21,550 bases of DNA from an uncultured Eubacteriales bacterium (GTDB lineage Bacteria > Bacillota > Clostridia > Oscillospirales > Butyricicoccaceae). A program made the translations under genes and the position numbers. The notes below the pieces were generated by a model, which was not told the origin of the DNA, did no database searches, and saw only the letters and a list, made by a program, of their open reading frames with translations. Numbering within the stretch: the first letter of the stretch is position 1; every line of letters begins with the position of its first letter. Of the stretch, positions 6,768 to 16,310 are shown one piece after another. The DNA is taken from contig CAKUAK010000039.1 in NCBI GenBank assembly GCA_934636325.1, positions 1 through 21,550 of the forward strand, written 5' to 3'.

Positions 6768-9700
6768 GAGAGAGGACCTTAAAAAGATACTTGTTATAGG
6801 CTCGGGCCCGATCGTCATCGGTCAGGCCGCCGAGTTCGACTATTCGGGCACACAGGCCTGCCTGGCCCTTAAAGAGCAGGGCTATGAGGTCATACTTGTC
6901 AATTCCAACCCGGCCACCATCATGACCGACACCGACATCGCCGACAAGGTATATATGGAGCCGCTGACGCTGGAGTACGTCGCAAAGATCATCCGCATGG
7001 AGCGCCCCGACGCGCTGCTGCCGACCCTCGGCGGCCAGACCGGACTCAACCTTGCCATGCAGCTTGCCAAAAAGGGCGTCCTCCGCGAATGCTCCTGCGA
7101 GATACTGGGCACCAGCTTCTCCTCCATCGAGCAGGCCGAGGACCGCGAGCTCTTCCGCGAGCTTTGCCGCTCTATCGGCGAGCCGGTCATCGATTCCGAG
7201 ATCGCCCATTCCCTCGAAGAGGTCGTAAAGGCCGCCCACGACATCGGATATCCTGTCGTCCTTCGCCCCGCCTTCACCCTCGGCGGCACAGGCGGCGGCT
7301 TTGCCGACAACGACGAAGAGCTTGTCGAGCTGGCCGAGAACGCCCTGCGTCTCTCGCCGGTATCCCAGGTCCTGGTCGAAAAATCGGTCCGCGGCTATAA
7401 GGAGATCGAATACGAGGTCATCCGCGACGGCAACGACACAGCCATCGCCGTCTGCAACATGGAAAACCTCGACCCGGTCGGTGTCCACACCGGCGACTCG
7501 ATCGTCGTCTGCCCCTCCCAGACCCTGACCAACCGCGAATACCACATGCTTCGCGATGCCGCCCTTCGCCTTATCCGCGCCCTCAAGATCGAAGGCGGCT
7601 GCAATGTCCAGTTCGCCCTCGACCCCTATTCCTTCAAATATTACGTCATCGAGGTCAACCCCCGTGTTTCCCGTTCGTCGGCCCTGGCCTCCAAGGCCAG
7701 CGGATATCCCATAGCAAGGGTATCGGCCCTCATCGCCACCGGCATGCATCTCGACGAGATCAGGCTGGCCAATACCCCGGCCTCCTTCGAGCCGGCCCTC
7801 GATTATGTCGTATGCAAGATCGCCCGCTTCCCCTTTGATAAGTTCGGCAGCGCCTCCAAGGTGCTCTCGACCCAGATGAAGGCCACCGGCGAGGTCATGG
7901 CGGTCGGCCGCACGATGGAAGAGAGCCTTCTCAAGGCCGTCAGAGGCCTCGAGGCCGGCGTCAGCCATATTTATATGTCCAAGTTCGACGACATGCCCGA
8001 GCAGGAGCTGCTCGATTTCGTCCGTCAGGCCACCGACGAGCGTCTTTACGCCATCGCCGAGCTGCTGCGCCGCAGCGTTGACCCCATGCTGATCTGCGAG
8101 GCCACCAAGATCGACTTCTTCTTCATCGACAAGATAGGCCATATCGTCGAGTGCGAAAAGGCCCTCAAGGACAATAAGGGAGACATCAATGTCCTCCGCG
8201 ACGCAAAGAGGATGGGCATATCCGATAAATACATCGGCTCCCTTTGGGGCATGACCGAACAGGAGATGTTCGACCTTCGAAAGAAGGAGGGTATCATGCC
8301 GGTGTACAAGATGATCGACACCTGTGCCAGCGAGTTCGAAAGCTATGTCCCCTATTTCTATTCGACCTATGAGCAGGAAAACGAATCTGTCGTCACCGAC
8401 AAAAAATCGGTCATCGTCCTCGGCGCCGGACCCATAAGGATCGGCCAGGGCATCGAGTTCGACTTCTCGACTGTCCACGCCATCTGGGCCATCAAGGAGG
8501 CCGGATACGAGGCCATCATCATCAACAACAACCCCGAGACCGTCTCGACCGACTATACCATGAGCGACAAGCTCTATTTCGAGCCCCTCTGCGTCGAGGA
8601 CGTCATGAATATAATCGACCTTGAAAAGCCCTACGGCGTCATCGTCACCCTCGGCGGCCAGACGGCCATCAATCTTGCCGAGCGTCTGCGCAGTATGGGC
8701 GTGCCGATCATCGGCACATCGGTCGAGGCCATCGAGCGGGCCGAGAACCGCGACAGCTTTGAAAAGCTGATGGAGCGCCTTGGCATCCCACAGCCTGTGG
8801 GAAAGGCCGTCACCAACATCGAGGACGGCGTAAAGGTGGCCGAAGAGATCGGCTATCCTGTTCTTGTCCGCCCCTCTTATGTTCTGGGCGGCAGGGCAAT
8901 GCAGATCGTCACGGCAGAGGACGAGCTGCGCCGCTATTTCAAAGAGGCTATCATCGCCAGCGAGGAATCCCCCGTTCTGGTCGACAAATATATCTCGGGC
9001 AAGGAGCTTGAGATCGACGCCGTCTGCGACGGCACCGATGTCTATATCCCCGGCATCATGGAGCATGTCGAGCGCACCGGCGTACACTCGGGAGACTCGA
9101 TAAGCGTCTATCCGACCTTCTCGGTCAGCCAGAAGGTCCGCGACACCATCGTCGATTACACGGTCAAGCTGGGCCTCGGCATCGGCATCTGCGGCCCCTT
9201 CAACATCCAGTTCATCGTCGACCGCCAGGAAAACGTATATGTCATCGAGGTCAACCCCCGCTCTTCCCGCACCGTCCCCTTCCTCTCGAAGGTCACCGGC
9301 GTCAAGAGGGCCAACATCGCCACAAAGGTCGCCCTCGGCCAGAGCCTGAAGGATCAGGGCCTGGGCACCGGCCTTGCGCCCCAGAAGAAGCGCTGGTATG
9401 TCAAGGCGCCGGTATTCAGCTTCTCGAAAATAGCCGGAGTCGACGCCTATCTGTCGCCCGAAATGAAATCGACCGGCGAGGCCATCGGCTATGACGACAC
9501 CCTTACAAGGGCGCTTTATAAGGCCCTGAAGGCCTCTAACCTCAGGGTAGAGAACTACGGCACGGTATTCGTCACCATCGCCGACGCCGACAAGCAGGAC
9601 GCCCTCGAGCTCATCAGGCGTTTCTATAACCTCGGCTTCAACATCGAGGCCACGGCCGGCACCGCCGCCTTCCTCAAGCGCAACGGCATCCGCACAAGAA

Positions 9701-9939
9701 CCCGCCGTAAGCTAAGCGAGGGCAGCGACGAGATCCTTGAATCCCTCAAGCAGGGTCACGTCACATATGTCATCAACACCCAGTCGCACAACGGCGGCAG
9801 CAGCCATCTTGACGGCGTCATGATCCGCCGCCATGCCGTCGAGCACAATGTGACCATGTTCACCTCTCTCGACACGGTGGCCGTTCTCCTTGACGTTCTT
9901 GAAGAGATCACGGTCGGCGTTTCGACAATAGACATGTAG
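6760..9939 (+). CDS. carB: Carbamoyl-phosphate synthase large subunit
   Basis: A 1059-residue synthetase making carbamoyl phosphate from bicarbonate, ammonia and two ATP. The internal duplication is clear. Each half begins with a Rossmann-type pre-ATP-grasp motif ([21 protein letters not shown] near the N-terminus, [20 protein letters not shown] near 550), followed by an ATP-grasp domain with matching LGGQT and IEVNPR(V/S)SR motifs. The last 130 or so residues form the allosteric methylglyoxal-synthase-like domain. Length is standard. A GTG at 6751 is in frame, but the ATG at 6760 is preferred because the AAGGAGAG site at 6743-6750 would touch the GTG, whereas it lies 9 bases from the ATG. 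The start overlaps carA by 8 bases. Confidence 0.97.
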   Translation: MPKREDLKKILVIGSGPIVIGQAAEFDYSGTQACLALKEQGYEVILVNSNPATIMTDTDIADKVYMEPLTLEYVAKIIRMERPDALLPTLGGQTGLNLAMQLAKKGVLRECSCEILGTSFSSIEQAEDRELFRELCRSIGEPVIDSEIAHSLEEVVKAAHDIGYPVVLRPAFTLGGTGGGFADNDEELVELAENALRLSPVSQVLVEKSVRGYKEIEYEVIRDGNDTAIAVCNMENLDPVGVHTGDSIVVCPSQTLTNREYHMLRDAALRLIRALKIEGGCNVQFALDPYSFKYYVIEVNPRVSRSSALASKASGYPIARVSALIATGMHLDEIRLANTPASFEPALDYVVCKIARFPFDKFGSASKVLSTQMKATGEVMAVGRTMEESLLKAVRGLEAGVSHIYMSKFDDMPEQELLDFVRQATDERLYAIAELLRRSVDPMLICEATKIDFFFIDKIGHIVECEKALKDNKGDINVLRDAKRMGISDKYIGSLWGMTEQEMFDLRKKEGIMPVYKMIDTCASEFESYVPYFYSTYEQENESVVTDKKSVIVLGAGPIRIGQGIEFDFSTVHAIWAIKEAGYEAIIINNNPETVSTDYTMSDKLYFEPLCVEDVMNIIDLEKPYGVIVTLGGQTAINLAERLRSMGVPIIGTSVEAIERAENRDSFEKLMERLGIPQPVGKAVTNIEDGVKVAEEIGYPVLVRPSYVLGGRAMQIVTAEDELRRYFKEAIIASEESPVLVDKYISGKELEIDAVCDGTDVYIPGIMEHVERTGVHSGDSISVYPTFSVSQKVRDTIVDYTVKLGLGIGICGPFNIQFIVDRQENVYVIEVNPRSSRTVPFLSKVTGVKRANIATKVALGQSLKDQGLGTGLAPQKKRWYVKAPVFSFSKIAGVDAYLSPEMKSTGEAIGYDDTLTRALYKALKASNLRVENYGTVFVTIADADKQDALELIRRFYNLGFNIEATAGTAAFLKRNGIRTRTRRKLSEGSDEILESLKQGHVTYVINTQSHNGGSSHLDGVMIRRHAVEHNVTMFTSLDTVAVLLDVLEEITVGVSTIDM

Positions 9940-9947
9940 GTGATATT

Positions 9948-10688
9948 ATGAACAAGGGCTTTTACGAAATAATCTCCAACCGCAATATAGCAAAGGACAC
10001 CTGGGAAATGGTGCTCTCGGGGGACACATCGTCCCTCGAGCGCCCCGGGCAGTTCATCAACATCGCCATAGAGGGCCTTTACCTGCGCCGCCCCATAAGC
10101 GTATGTCATTACGAGGATGGGCGAATTACCATCATCTATAAGGTGGTCGGCAAGGGCACGCGGGCCATGACTCTTATGGAAAAGGGCAAAAAGCTGGACA
10201 TCCTCTGCGGCCTGGGCAACGGCTTTGACGTCACAAAGGCCGCCGGAAGAAAGGCCGCCGTCATCGGCGGCGGAGTCGGAGTCCCGCCGATGTACGACAC
10301 GGCAAGGAGGCTTATTGCCCAGGGCAACGAGGTGACGGCCATACTCGGCTTTGCCACGGCCGAGGCCGCCTTTTATATCGACCAGTTCATGGCCCTCGGC
10401 GCAAAGGTGCTGGTCACCACCGACGACGGCAGCTTCGGCATGAAGGGCTTCGTCACCGACGCGCTGGCCCAGACCGACTGTGATTATTATTTTGCCTGCG
10501 GGCCTCAGCCGATGCTCAAGGGCCTGCACCGCACGGGCCTCGACGGCCAGCTCTCTTTTGAAGAGCGCATGGGCTGCGGCTTCGGCGCATGCATGGGCTG
10601 CACATGCCATACCCTTGTCGGCGACAAGCGCGTCTGCGCCGACGGCCCGGTATTTTTAAGCTCGGAGGTGACCTTTGATGGCAAATAG
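9948..10688 (+). CDS. pyrK: Dihydroorotate dehydrogenase electron-transfer subunit
   Basis: A 246-residue FAD and [2Fe-2S] protein that passes electrons from PyrD to NAD+. In order: a ferredoxin-reductase-type FAD domain (LRRPISVC, 47-53), a nucleotide-binding region (VIGGGVGVPPMY, 105-116) and a C-terminal iron-sulfur cluster site with C210, C215, C218 and C230 (CGFGACMGC). It shows that the dihydroorotate dehydrogenase is the class 1B, NAD-linked type usual in Gram-positive bacteria. It starts 8 bases after the carB stop with a modest AGGTGAT site, and overlaps pyrD by 11 bases. Confidence 0.95.
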   Translation: MNKGFYEIISNRNIAKDTWEMVLSGDTSSLERPGQFINIAIEGLYLRRPISVCHYEDGRITIIYKVVGKGTRAMTLMEKGKKLDILCGLGNGFDVTKAAGRKAAVIGGGVGVPPMYDTARRLIAQGNEVTAILGFATAEAAFYIDQFMALGAKVLVTTDDGSFGMKGFVTDALAQTDCDYYFACGPQPMLKGLHRTGLDGQLSFEERMGCGFGACMGCTCHTLVGDKRVCADGPVFLSSEVTFDGK

Positions 10689-11598
10689 ACTTGAAACGAC
10701 CCTCAGCGGCATAACCCTGAAAAACCCCGTCATGCCGGCCAGCGGCACATGCGGCTTCGGCTATGAGCTGGCAAGATTCTATGATCTCAACATCCTCGGT
10801 GCAATGAGCCTCAAGGGCACCACCGGCGAAGCCCGTTTCGGCAACCCGACCCCGCGTATCGCCGAATGCCGGGAAGGGCTTCTGAATGCCATCGGTCTTC
10901 AGAACCCCGGCGTCGACTCGGTCATATCCCACGAGCTCAAGGGCACAAGGGCTCTTTACGGCGGCGTGCTTCTGGCAAATATCTCCGGCTTCTCTGTGGA
11001 GGAATATGTCCGTGTGGCCTCTGCCTTTGACAAAAGCAACGATATAGACATCCTCGAGATAAACATAAGCTGCCCCAACGTCCGTCACGGCGGCATGGCC
11101 TTCGGCACCGATCCCGGCGCGGCCCGCGAGGTGACACAGGCCGTCAAGGCGGCCACCCTCAAGCCGGTGTATATGAAGCTGTCGCCCAACGTCACCGATA
11201 TCACGGCCATCGCCCGCGCCTGCGAAGAGGGCGGCGCCGACGGCATTACCCTTATCAACACACTGCTCGGCATGGTCATCGACCCCCGCACCGGCCGCCC
11301 GATCGTCAGCACAAAGATGTCGGGCTTCTCGGGTCCGGCCATCAAGCCGGTGGCCCTGAGGATGGTATATCAGGCCGCCCAGACGGTCGGCATCCCGATA
11401 ATCGGTGTCGGCGGCATATCGACGGCCGACGATGTCATCGAGTTCATGTCGGCCGGAGCCTCGGCCGTCCAGATCGGGGCACAGAACCTTGTCGACCCCT
11501 TCGTCTGCCCCAATATAATCAAAGAGCTGCCCGAAAAGATGGACGAATACGGCATTGAAAACCTCAAGGATATAATCGGAAGGAGTCTTAAATTATGA
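10678..11598 (+). CDS. pyrD: Dihydroorotate dehydrogenase, class 1B catalytic subunit
   Basis: A 306-residue FMN TIM-barrel enzyme oxidising dihydroorotate to orotate. The class 1 active-site base is a cysteine, C132 in EINISCPNV (127-135). Other family motifs are NPVMPASGTCGFG (16-28), NAIGLQNPG (70-78) and the FMN-phosphate loop IIGVGGIST. It works as a heterotetramer with PyrK, encoded just upstream. A TTG at 10675 is in frame, but the ATG at 10678 has GGAGGTGA (10664-10671) at standard spacing. The start lies inside the pyrK end, and the stop TGA (11596-11598) overlaps the pyrF start. Confidence 0.96.
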   Translation: MANRLETTLSGITLKNPVMPASGTCGFGYELARFYDLNILGAMSLKGTTGEARFGNPTPRIAECREGLLNAIGLQNPGVDSVISHELKGTRALYGGVLLANISGFSVEEYVRVASAFDKSNDIDILEINISCPNVRHGGMAFGTDPGAAREVTQAVKAATLKPVYMKLSPNVTDITAIARACEEGGADGITLINTLLGMVIDPRTGRPIVSTKMSGFSGPAIKPVALRMVYQAAQTVGIPIIGVGGISTADDVIEFMSAGASAVQIGAQNLVDPFVCPNIIKELPEKMDEYGIENLKDIIGRSLKL

Positions 11599-12302
11599 TG
11601 AAGAGAGACGTTATAATCGCCTGCGATTTCAAGAACAGGGCCGACACCTCGGCCTTTCTCGACAGGTTCAAGGATGAAAAGCCCTTTGTAAAGATCGGCA
11701 TGGAGCTCTTCTATGGCGAAGGCCCCGACATCGTCCGCGAGATCAAGGACAGGGGCCACAGGATCTTCCTCGACCTCAAGCTGCATGATATCCCCAACAC
11801 GGTCAACAAGGCAATGCGCAACCTGGCCCGCCTCGGCGTCGACATGACCAATGTCCACGCCGCCGGAACGATCGACATGATGCGCGCCGCCCTTGAGGGT
11901 CTGGCCGAGGGCGCCGACGGTGAACGCGCCCTGCTGATCGCCGTCACCCAGCTGACCTCCACCAGCCAGGAAAGGATGCAGAAGGAGCTGCTTATCAACG
12001 CGACGATGGAAGAGACGGTCGCCCATTATGCCCGCAATACAAAGGAAGCCGGGCTGGACGGTGTCGTATGCTCTCCCCTCGAGGCCGCCCTTGTCAAGAA
12101 TGCCTGCGGCAGCGATTTCATCACGGTCACGCCGGGTATCAGATACCCCGACGGCAATGTCGGCGACCAGTCGAGGATCATGACCCCGGCCAAGGCCCGC
12201 GAGACCGGCACAGAGTTCATCGTTGTCGGCCGCCCGATAACCCAGGCCGACGATCCCGTCGCCGCCTACCGCCGCGTCTGCGCCGATTTTCTTGGAAAAT
12301 AA
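11595..12302 (+). CDS. pyrF: Orotidine 5'-phosphate decarboxylase
   Basis: A 235-residue TIM-barrel enzyme for the last step, OMP to UMP. The catalytic Asp-x-Lys-x-x-Asp array is seen in FLDLKLHDIPNTV (58-70: D60, K62, D65), with D11 (IACDF) and K33 (FVKIGME) at the N-terminus and VTPGIR and VGRPIT as the phosphate-binding end. There are tandem ATG codons at 11595 and 11598. The AGGAG at 11581-11585 favours the first. The start overlaps the pyrD stop by 4 bases (ATGA). Confidence 0.95.
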   Translation: MMKRDVIIACDFKNRADTSAFLDRFKDEKPFVKIGMELFYGEGPDIVREIKDRGHRIFLDLKLHDIPNTVNKAMRNLARLGVDMTNVHAAGTIDMMRAALEGLAEGADGERALLIAVTQLTSTSQERMQKELLINATMEETVAHYARNTKEAGLDGVVCSPLEAALVKNACGSDFITVTPGIRYPDGNVGDQSRIMTPAKARETGTEFIVVGRPITQADDPVAAYRRVCADFLGK

Positions 12303-12330
12303 CAAATCAAATAACTGAGGAGATATAGTA

Positions 12331-12963
12331 ATGGAAAAACAGGTAGCCAAGCTTCTTATGGACATCAAGGCCGTCTTTCTGCGCCCCAATGAGCCCTTCA
12401 CGTGGGCCAGCGGCATCAAGTCGCCGATCTACTGCGACAACCGCCTCACCCTCTCCTATCCTAAGGTCAGGGATGTCATCGAGCAGGGTCTGGCCGATAT
12501 AGTAAAGAATAATTACCCCGACGCCGAGGCCATTGCCGGAACATCAACGGCCGGTATCGCCCATGCCGCCCTGGTCGCCAACATCCTCGGCCTGCCGATG
12601 GCCTATGTCCGCGCCTCGGCCAAGGATCACGGCAGAAACAACCAGATCGAGGGCAAGATCGACCCGGGCCAGAAGGTCGTCGTCATCGAGGATCTTATCT
12701 CCACGGCCGGTTCGGTCATCGAGGTCGTCAATGTCCTGCGCGAGCATGGGGCCGAGGTCCTCGGCATCGCCTCGATCTTCACCTACGGCATGCAGAAGGG
12801 TCTTGACCGCCTTGCCGCCGCCGAGGTCAAAAACATTTCCCTTTCCAACTACAACGCCCTTGTATCGGTCGCCCACGAGACCGGGTATATTTCCGAGGGC
12901 GATATCAAAAAGCTGGAGGCCTTCCAGAAGAATCCTTCCGACGAGAGCTGGCAGTCGCTTTAA
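12331..12963 (+). CDS. pyrE: Orotate phosphoribosyltransferase
   Basis: A 210-residue enzyme that joins orotate to PRPP to give OMP, the substrate of PyrF. The type I phosphoribosyltransferase PRPP motif [14 protein letters not shown] is at 116-129. The mobile catalytic loop is [15 protein letters not shown] (94-108), with K98, H100 and R102. It is the last gene of the pyr operon, 28 bases after pyrF, with a GAGGAGA ribosome site before the ATG, and is followed by a hairpin. Confidence 0.95.
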   Translation: MEKQVAKLLMDIKAVFLRPNEPFTWASGIKSPIYCDNRLTLSYPKVRDVIEQGLADIVKNNYPDAEAIAGTSTAGIAHAALVANILGLPMAYVRASAKDHGRNNQIEGKIDPGQKVVVIEDLISTAGSVIEVVNVLREHGAEVLGIASIFTYGMQKGLDRLAAAEVKNISLSNYNALVSVAHETGYISEGDIKKLEAFQKNPSDESWQSL

Positions 12964-12992
12964 CGCGGTGCTATCCTAAAGCAAAAAGGGAC

Positions 12993-13029
12993 AGCCCTCC
13001 GGTCAAAGCGCCGGGGGGCTGATAATTTT
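12993..13029 (+). terminator. Probable terminator after pyrE
   Basis: AGCCCTCCGG (12993-13002) pairs with CCGGGGGGCT (13011-13020), followed by the short, interrupted T tract GATAATTTT. The stem is strong but the T tract is weak, so read-through into the next gene is possible. I found no clear promoter for that gene. Confidence 0.55.
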
Positions 13030-13058
13030 GAGATTACACATTTCGGAGCATGAATACC

Positions 13059-13796
13059 ATGAAAAAAGAGATCACGCCTAAGAAAAACAGGCTTTACATA
13101 TTCCTTCTGCTGGTCTTTATCGGCGGCTTCCTCGGCGGCTTTGTCCACGAGTTCCGCGGCGGCGTTTTCAGCAACGCCCAGACCGGCAACGTCATCCGCC
13201 TCGGCATTGCCCTCTGCAACGGAGAACGCCAGACGGCGACCCACTGTGTCATATCCTTCTGCGCATATGTGACCGGCGCCTTCCTCTGTGAGCTGGCGAT
13301 AGGCAAAAAGCTGACCGTCGGGCCCCTTCGCTGGGAGACGATATTCACCGGCCTTGCCACCCTTACCCTCTGCGTCCTGTCCCTCGTCCCCGATTCGGCA
13401 TCCTTTATCCTGACCCAGATACCGGTCAACTTTATCGCCGTCATGCAGTACAACACCTTCCGCAAGGCCGACATCGAGCGTCTGCCGCCCGAGCATCGTA
13501 AGATCGACCAGGTCGGCATGTCGACGACCTTCTGCACCAACCATGTCCGCAACATCGGCGTCAGCCTTGAAAAGTTGATTGAGACCCGCGAGCCGGTCTT
13601 TGCCCGTCAGGCGGCCGCCCACTTCGGCATGGTATTCTCCTTCGGCTTCGGCGTATGGGCATCGGTCGTCCTCGGCAGGCGTTTCGGGGCAAAATGCCTT
13701 CTGCTCACGGCGGCCATTATGGCCTTTGTCTGCATGGAGCTGGCCCGCGACGACGCTGGCGCAGCAGTGGCGGCCGGCCGCCGCGAAAAGGCTTAA
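13059..13796 (+). CDS. DUF1275 (YoaK-like) membrane protein
   Basis: A 245-residue multi-pass membrane protein. The family signature is the first membrane segments with GGFLGGFVHEFRGGVFSNAQTGN followed by an IRLGIAL helix. Function is unknown; the family is widespread and usually called a predicted transporter-like protein. An in-frame ATG at 13050 is only 1 base from the CGGAG site (13044-13048), whereas the ATG at 13059 has 10-base spacing and is preferred. The C-terminus is short and basic. A 7-bp hairpin (GGCTTAA/TTAAGCC, 13790-13810) overlaps the stop codon. Confidence 0.8.
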   Translation: MKKEITPKKNRLYIFLLLVFIGGFLGGFVHEFRGGVFSNAQTGNVIRLGIALCNGERQTATHCVISFCAYVTGAFLCELAIGKKLTVGPLRWETIFTGLATLTLCVLSLVPDSASFILTQIPVNFIAVMQYNTFRKADIERLPPEHRKIDQVGMSTTFCTNHVRNIGVSLEKLIETREPVFARQAAAHFGMVFSFGFGVWASVVLGRRFGAKCLLLTAAIMAFVCMELARDDAGAAVAAGRREKA

Positions 13797-13812
13797 TAAA
13801 CCTTTAAGCCTA

Positions 13813-13841
13813 TCGACAAGGCCGCATGCCCGTGATATACT
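13813..13841 (+). promoter_or_regulatory. Sigma-A promoter of the XpaC-like gene
   Basis: The -35 is TCGACA (13813-13818, 5 of 6 matches) and the -10 is TATACT (13836-13841), with a 17-base spacer and an extended TG at 13833-13834. The GTGATATACT core is the same as in the MFS promoter. Confidence 0.65.
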
Positions 13842-13877
13842 TGTTATGCAAAAAAGTTTTCCCCTGGAGGTCTTTCG

Positions 13878-15047
13878 GTGAACAATAGAAAAGAAATACC
13901 CTGGTGGGTCATCGTCGCGGCTTTTATCTTCGCATGGCCTGTCGGTCTGGTACTGCTTATAGTCAATTCCGTAAATAAAAACGGTCAGTCCTCGCTGCCC
14001 CGCGGCCGCCAGAGCCGGTACCGCAAGGGCGGATACCGCTTTGACGAGGGCTGTGTCGATGTGCCCTACAGCAGCTCCGACGAGAATGTCGGGGCGCGCA
14101 TCGACCCGATGAACGACAATTCGATCAAGGGCCAGATGCGCCGCGGACGCTTTATCCGCAATCTCGGCATCGGCCTTACGGTCGGCGGCGCTATTATAAG
14201 CTCGATGGTCTTTATGGGCAGCCTTATGGACTATTATTTCTTTATCGAGTCGATGTTCCGGTCGGCCATGACATTTATGTCGATCGGTGTTCCGGGTCTC
14301 GCATTGACCTTCTGGGGCAACTCTATGCTGGGCAAGGTACAGCGCCTGCGCCGTTATTCCCAGGTCATCGGCGACAGCCGCGAGATATCCCTCGACCGCC
14401 TCGCAGGCGCAATGGGTGTATCCTACGGCAAGGTATGCGACGATATTTACAAGATGATCGACTCGGGCTATTTCGACGGCTATTATATCGACAACGAGCG
14501 CAGGGTCCTGACCTGCGACCGCCTCGGCCCGGTATCGGCCCGCCCGGCCGAGCCTCCGCGTCCCAAAAAGGAGACGGCACAGCCCGAAGCCGAGCAGCCG
14601 GAAGCCAAGCCGGAAGAGCCGGTCATGCCCGACCCGGCCGACCATATCCGCAAGATCAACGATTCCATCGCCCAGCCCGAGGTATCAGAAAAGATAACCA
14701 AGCTGGAGACACTTACACGGCGCATATACAACTATACCGAGTCATATCCCGAAAAAGAGAAGTACGCCCGCAGCTTCAAGGAAAAATATCTGCCCAAAAC
14801 GATAAAGATACTTGAGGCCTACAGCCGCTTTGAAAACTCGGGCAGCAGCGGCGCAAACGTTCGCGCCGCCATGCAGGATGTCGAAGCTGTTCTTGACGTC
14901 CTGATAAGCAGCTTTGAAAAGCAGCTCGATATGCTCTATATGGACGAGGCCCTTGACGTCACCACCGACATCGACGTGCTTGAAAGCATGATCGCCGGGG
15001 ACGGCCTTGGCGACAGCCCCTTTGCCGCCATACAGAGGGACGAATAA
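13878..15047 (+). CDS. XpaC-like membrane protein with an internal helix-turn-helix-like segment
   Basis: A 389-residue protein that I recognise only in part. It has an N-terminal membrane segment (8-31), a basic linker, two more membrane segments (about 95-118 and 128-148), a helical segment resembling a winged helix (about 158-215, SLDRLAGAMGVSYGKVCDDI then GYYIDNERRV), a Pro/Glu/Ala-rich linker (218-253) and a helical C-terminal region (258-372). The last region, with KEKYLPKTIKILEAYSRFE, resembles the XpaC family (5-bromo-4-chloroindolyl phosphate hydrolysis, pfam10112). The XpaC biochemical role is not established, and the usual partner gene for a TelA-like tellurite-resistance protein is absent. 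The GTG start at 13878 has CTGGAGG at 13864-13870 with 7-base spacing. Confidence 0.65.
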   Translation: MNNRKEIPWWVIVAAFIFAWPVGLVLLIVNSVNKNGQSSLPRGRQSRYRKGGYRFDEGCVDVPYSSSDENVGARIDPMNDNSIKGQMRRGRFIRNLGIGLTVGGAIISSMVFMGSLMDYYFFIESMFRSAMTFMSIGVPGLALTFWGNSMLGKVQRLRRYSQVIGDSREISLDRLAGAMGVSYGKVCDDIYKMIDSGYFDGYYIDNERRVLTCDRLGPVSARPAEPPRPKKETAQPEAEQPEAKPEEPVMPDPADHIRKINDSIAQPEVSEKITKLETLTRRIYNYTESYPEKEKYARSFKEKYLPKTIKILEAYSRFENSGSSGANVRAAMQDVEAVLDVLISSFEKQLDMLYMDEALDVTTDIDVLESMIAGDGLGDSPFAAIQRDE

Positions 15048-15052
15048 ACACT

Positions 15053-15142
15053 GTCGAAAAAACGCTTCGCTGGTTTTTTCTCGACATTTTGGGTTCCGGC
15101 CTGCGGGCCGGTTTCGCCATTTTGCTGTGGCAAAATAGGCGG
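15053..15142. repeat. Run of three intergenic hairpins
   Basis: Downstream of the XpaC-like gene are three adjacent inverted repeats: 15053-15085 (GTCGAAAAAAC with GGTTTTTTCTCGAC), 15096-15111 (CCGGCC/GGCCGG) and 15115-15142 (CGCC..TTTTGC/GCAAAA..GGCG). The arrangement resembles the hairpin cluster at the left end of the window, but the sequences are not copies. No ORF here looks real. Confidence 0.5.
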
Positions 15143-15190
15143 GTCAGCGTGTTTTTGCCGTGCACATGTCACGTCCAAAACATCCCATAG

Positions 15191-15222
15191 AAAAAAGTCT
15201 GCGTTTTCCGCAGACTTTTTTT
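15191..15222. terminator. Bidirectional terminator between the XpaC-like gene and degV
   Basis: AAAAAAGTCTGCG (15191-15203) pairs perfectly with CGCAGACTTTTTT (15209-15221) around a 5-base loop. It can end both converging transcripts. Confidence 0.88.
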
Positions 15223-15235
15223 GTACGACAAGGAA

Positions 15236-16078
15236 TCAGACCCTGAGGATAGCCTGTATGGCGACGCACATAGGGCCGCCCTGGGTTATAAAGGCGGGGG
15301 TAAGATCGACCAGCTCAAGGGCAGCGCCGCGGAAGGCCTCTGACATCATGGAATAGGCAAGGCTGCCCTGCTCGAAGGTATCGGCATGGCTTATCGTTAT
15401 GACATACCGCTCGTCGACCCCGGCGCGCTTAAACCCCTCTATGCACTTTTCCACAGCCTTTGTAAAATTGCGGCAGAGTCCGGCCTTATCAAGCCGTTTT
15501 CCGTCCGGGCTCTGCACCAGCAGGGGCACCAGCTTTAAAAGACCGCCGACATGGGCCGCGCCGGGAGACAGCCGCCCGCCCCGGCGGAGATATCCGAAAT
15601 CCTGTGGGATCAGAAAGGACTTCGAGCTCTCTATATTCTCTTCAAGGCGCATTATTATCTCGCGGACGTCAAGCCCTCCCTCGGCCAGCTTTGCCGCCTT
15701 GCGCACCAGTGCTCCTTCCGGCCCGCACAGTGTCCGGGAATCAAGAACGGTTATGTATTCGCGGTTGGGCATGGTCTCTCGCACGGCGCAGGCCGAGGCA
15801 TAAGAGCCCGAAAGACCGTCGGCCATGGTTATGTGAAGTATCGGCTGATGCTTTGAGGCCGAGGCATAGGCCTCCATCGTGTCGCCGGGAGAGGGCTGCG
15901 ACGAGGTGGGAATATTACCCTGGCGCACAAGCTCGATAAACTCGGCCGGTTTTATTTCCTCCATCTCGCGGTATGTTTTCCCGGCAATCGTCACATTAAG
16001 GGGGATGACCGTTACCCCAATCGCTGCTCCTGTTTCGGCCGTAAAAAGAGATGCCGTATCGGTCACTATTTTTACCAT
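15236..16078 (-). CDS. DegV family fatty-acid-binding protein
   Basis: A 280-residue protein of the DegV (EDD) family. These proteins bind a fatty acid and, in Gram-positive bacteria, act as FakB partners of the fatty acid kinase FakA. Visible signatures are IVTDTAS (4-10), PTSSQPSPGD (57-66), ADGLSGSYASA (86-96) and the loop DFGYLRRGGRLSPGA near 160-175. No fakA gene is in the window. The ATG at 16078 has GGGAGG at 16084-16089 with 5-base spacing. It is monocistronic, with its own consensus promoter and a terminator 14 bases after the stop. Confidence 0.88.
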   Translation of the reverse strand: MVKIVTDTASLFTAETGAAIGVTVIPLNVTIAGKTYREMEEIKPAEFIELVRQGNIPTSSQPSPGDTMEAYASASKHQPILHITMADGLSGSYASACAVRETMPNREYITVLDSRTLCGPEGALVRKAAKLAEGGLDVREIIMRLEENIESSKSFLIPQDFGYLRRGGRLSPGAAHVGGLLKLVPLLVQSPDGKRLDKAGLCRNFTKAVEKCIEGFKRAGVDERYVITISHADTFEQGSLAYSMMSEAFRGAALELVDLTPAFITQGGPMCVAIQAILRV

Positions 16079-16162
16079 TGCGTCCTCCCACGCCCGTTTC
16101 CGGGCTGTTTATCTTTTATTTACCACTTGATATTCTAAATATTAGTTTATCTAAGCAATTTG

Positions 16163-16191
16163 ATTATACTATAGATATACCCATATGTCAA
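16163..16191 (-). promoter_or_regulatory. Perfect consensus sigma-A promoter of degV
   Basis: Read on the minus strand, TTGACA (16186-16191) and TATAAT (16163-16168) are exact consensus with a 17-base spacer. Transcription would start near 16156, giving a leader of about 78 bases. That leader contains a 5-bp GCCCG/CGGGC hairpin (16092-16105) just before the ribosome site. Confidence 0.85.
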
Positions 16192-16220
16192 AACATTTGG
16201 CGAGGCCTGTCGAACCGCAA

Positions 16221-16244
16221 AAAGCCTGCGTGAGCGCAGGCTTT
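16221..16244 (-). terminator. Terminator of the LysR gene
   Basis: AAAGCCTGCG (16221-16230) pairs with CGCAGGCTTT (16235-16244) around a TGAG loop. On the minus strand the stem is followed by a T run. It lies about 65 bases after the LysR stop and before the degV promoter. Confidence 0.8.
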
Positions 16245-16310
16245 CTGATCGCATATTTATTTGTCATCGTGCCGGACTTCAGCCGAAAAAAGCATGCTTC
16301 GGTATTTTCT

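Noticed and set aside
5388..6818. 476-codon minus-strand frame opposite pyrC/carA
   Set aside because: It spans two well-supported genes, has no ribosome site and shows the same compositional shadow pattern.
6595..9087. 830-codon open frame on the minus strand opposite carB
   Set aside because: carB is certain by motifs over its whole length. The opposite frame stays open because of GC-rich third positions, and its product is low-complexity with no family motif.
12960..14645. 561-codon minus-strand frame
   Set aside because: It overlaps the DUF1275 and XpaC-like genes, which have good starts, membrane segments and family motifs. The shadow product has none.
14959..15178. Small minus-strand ORFs over the hairpins after the XpaC-like gene
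   Set aside because: Their codons run through inverted repeats, there are no ribosome sites, and they overlap the XpaC-like gene end.
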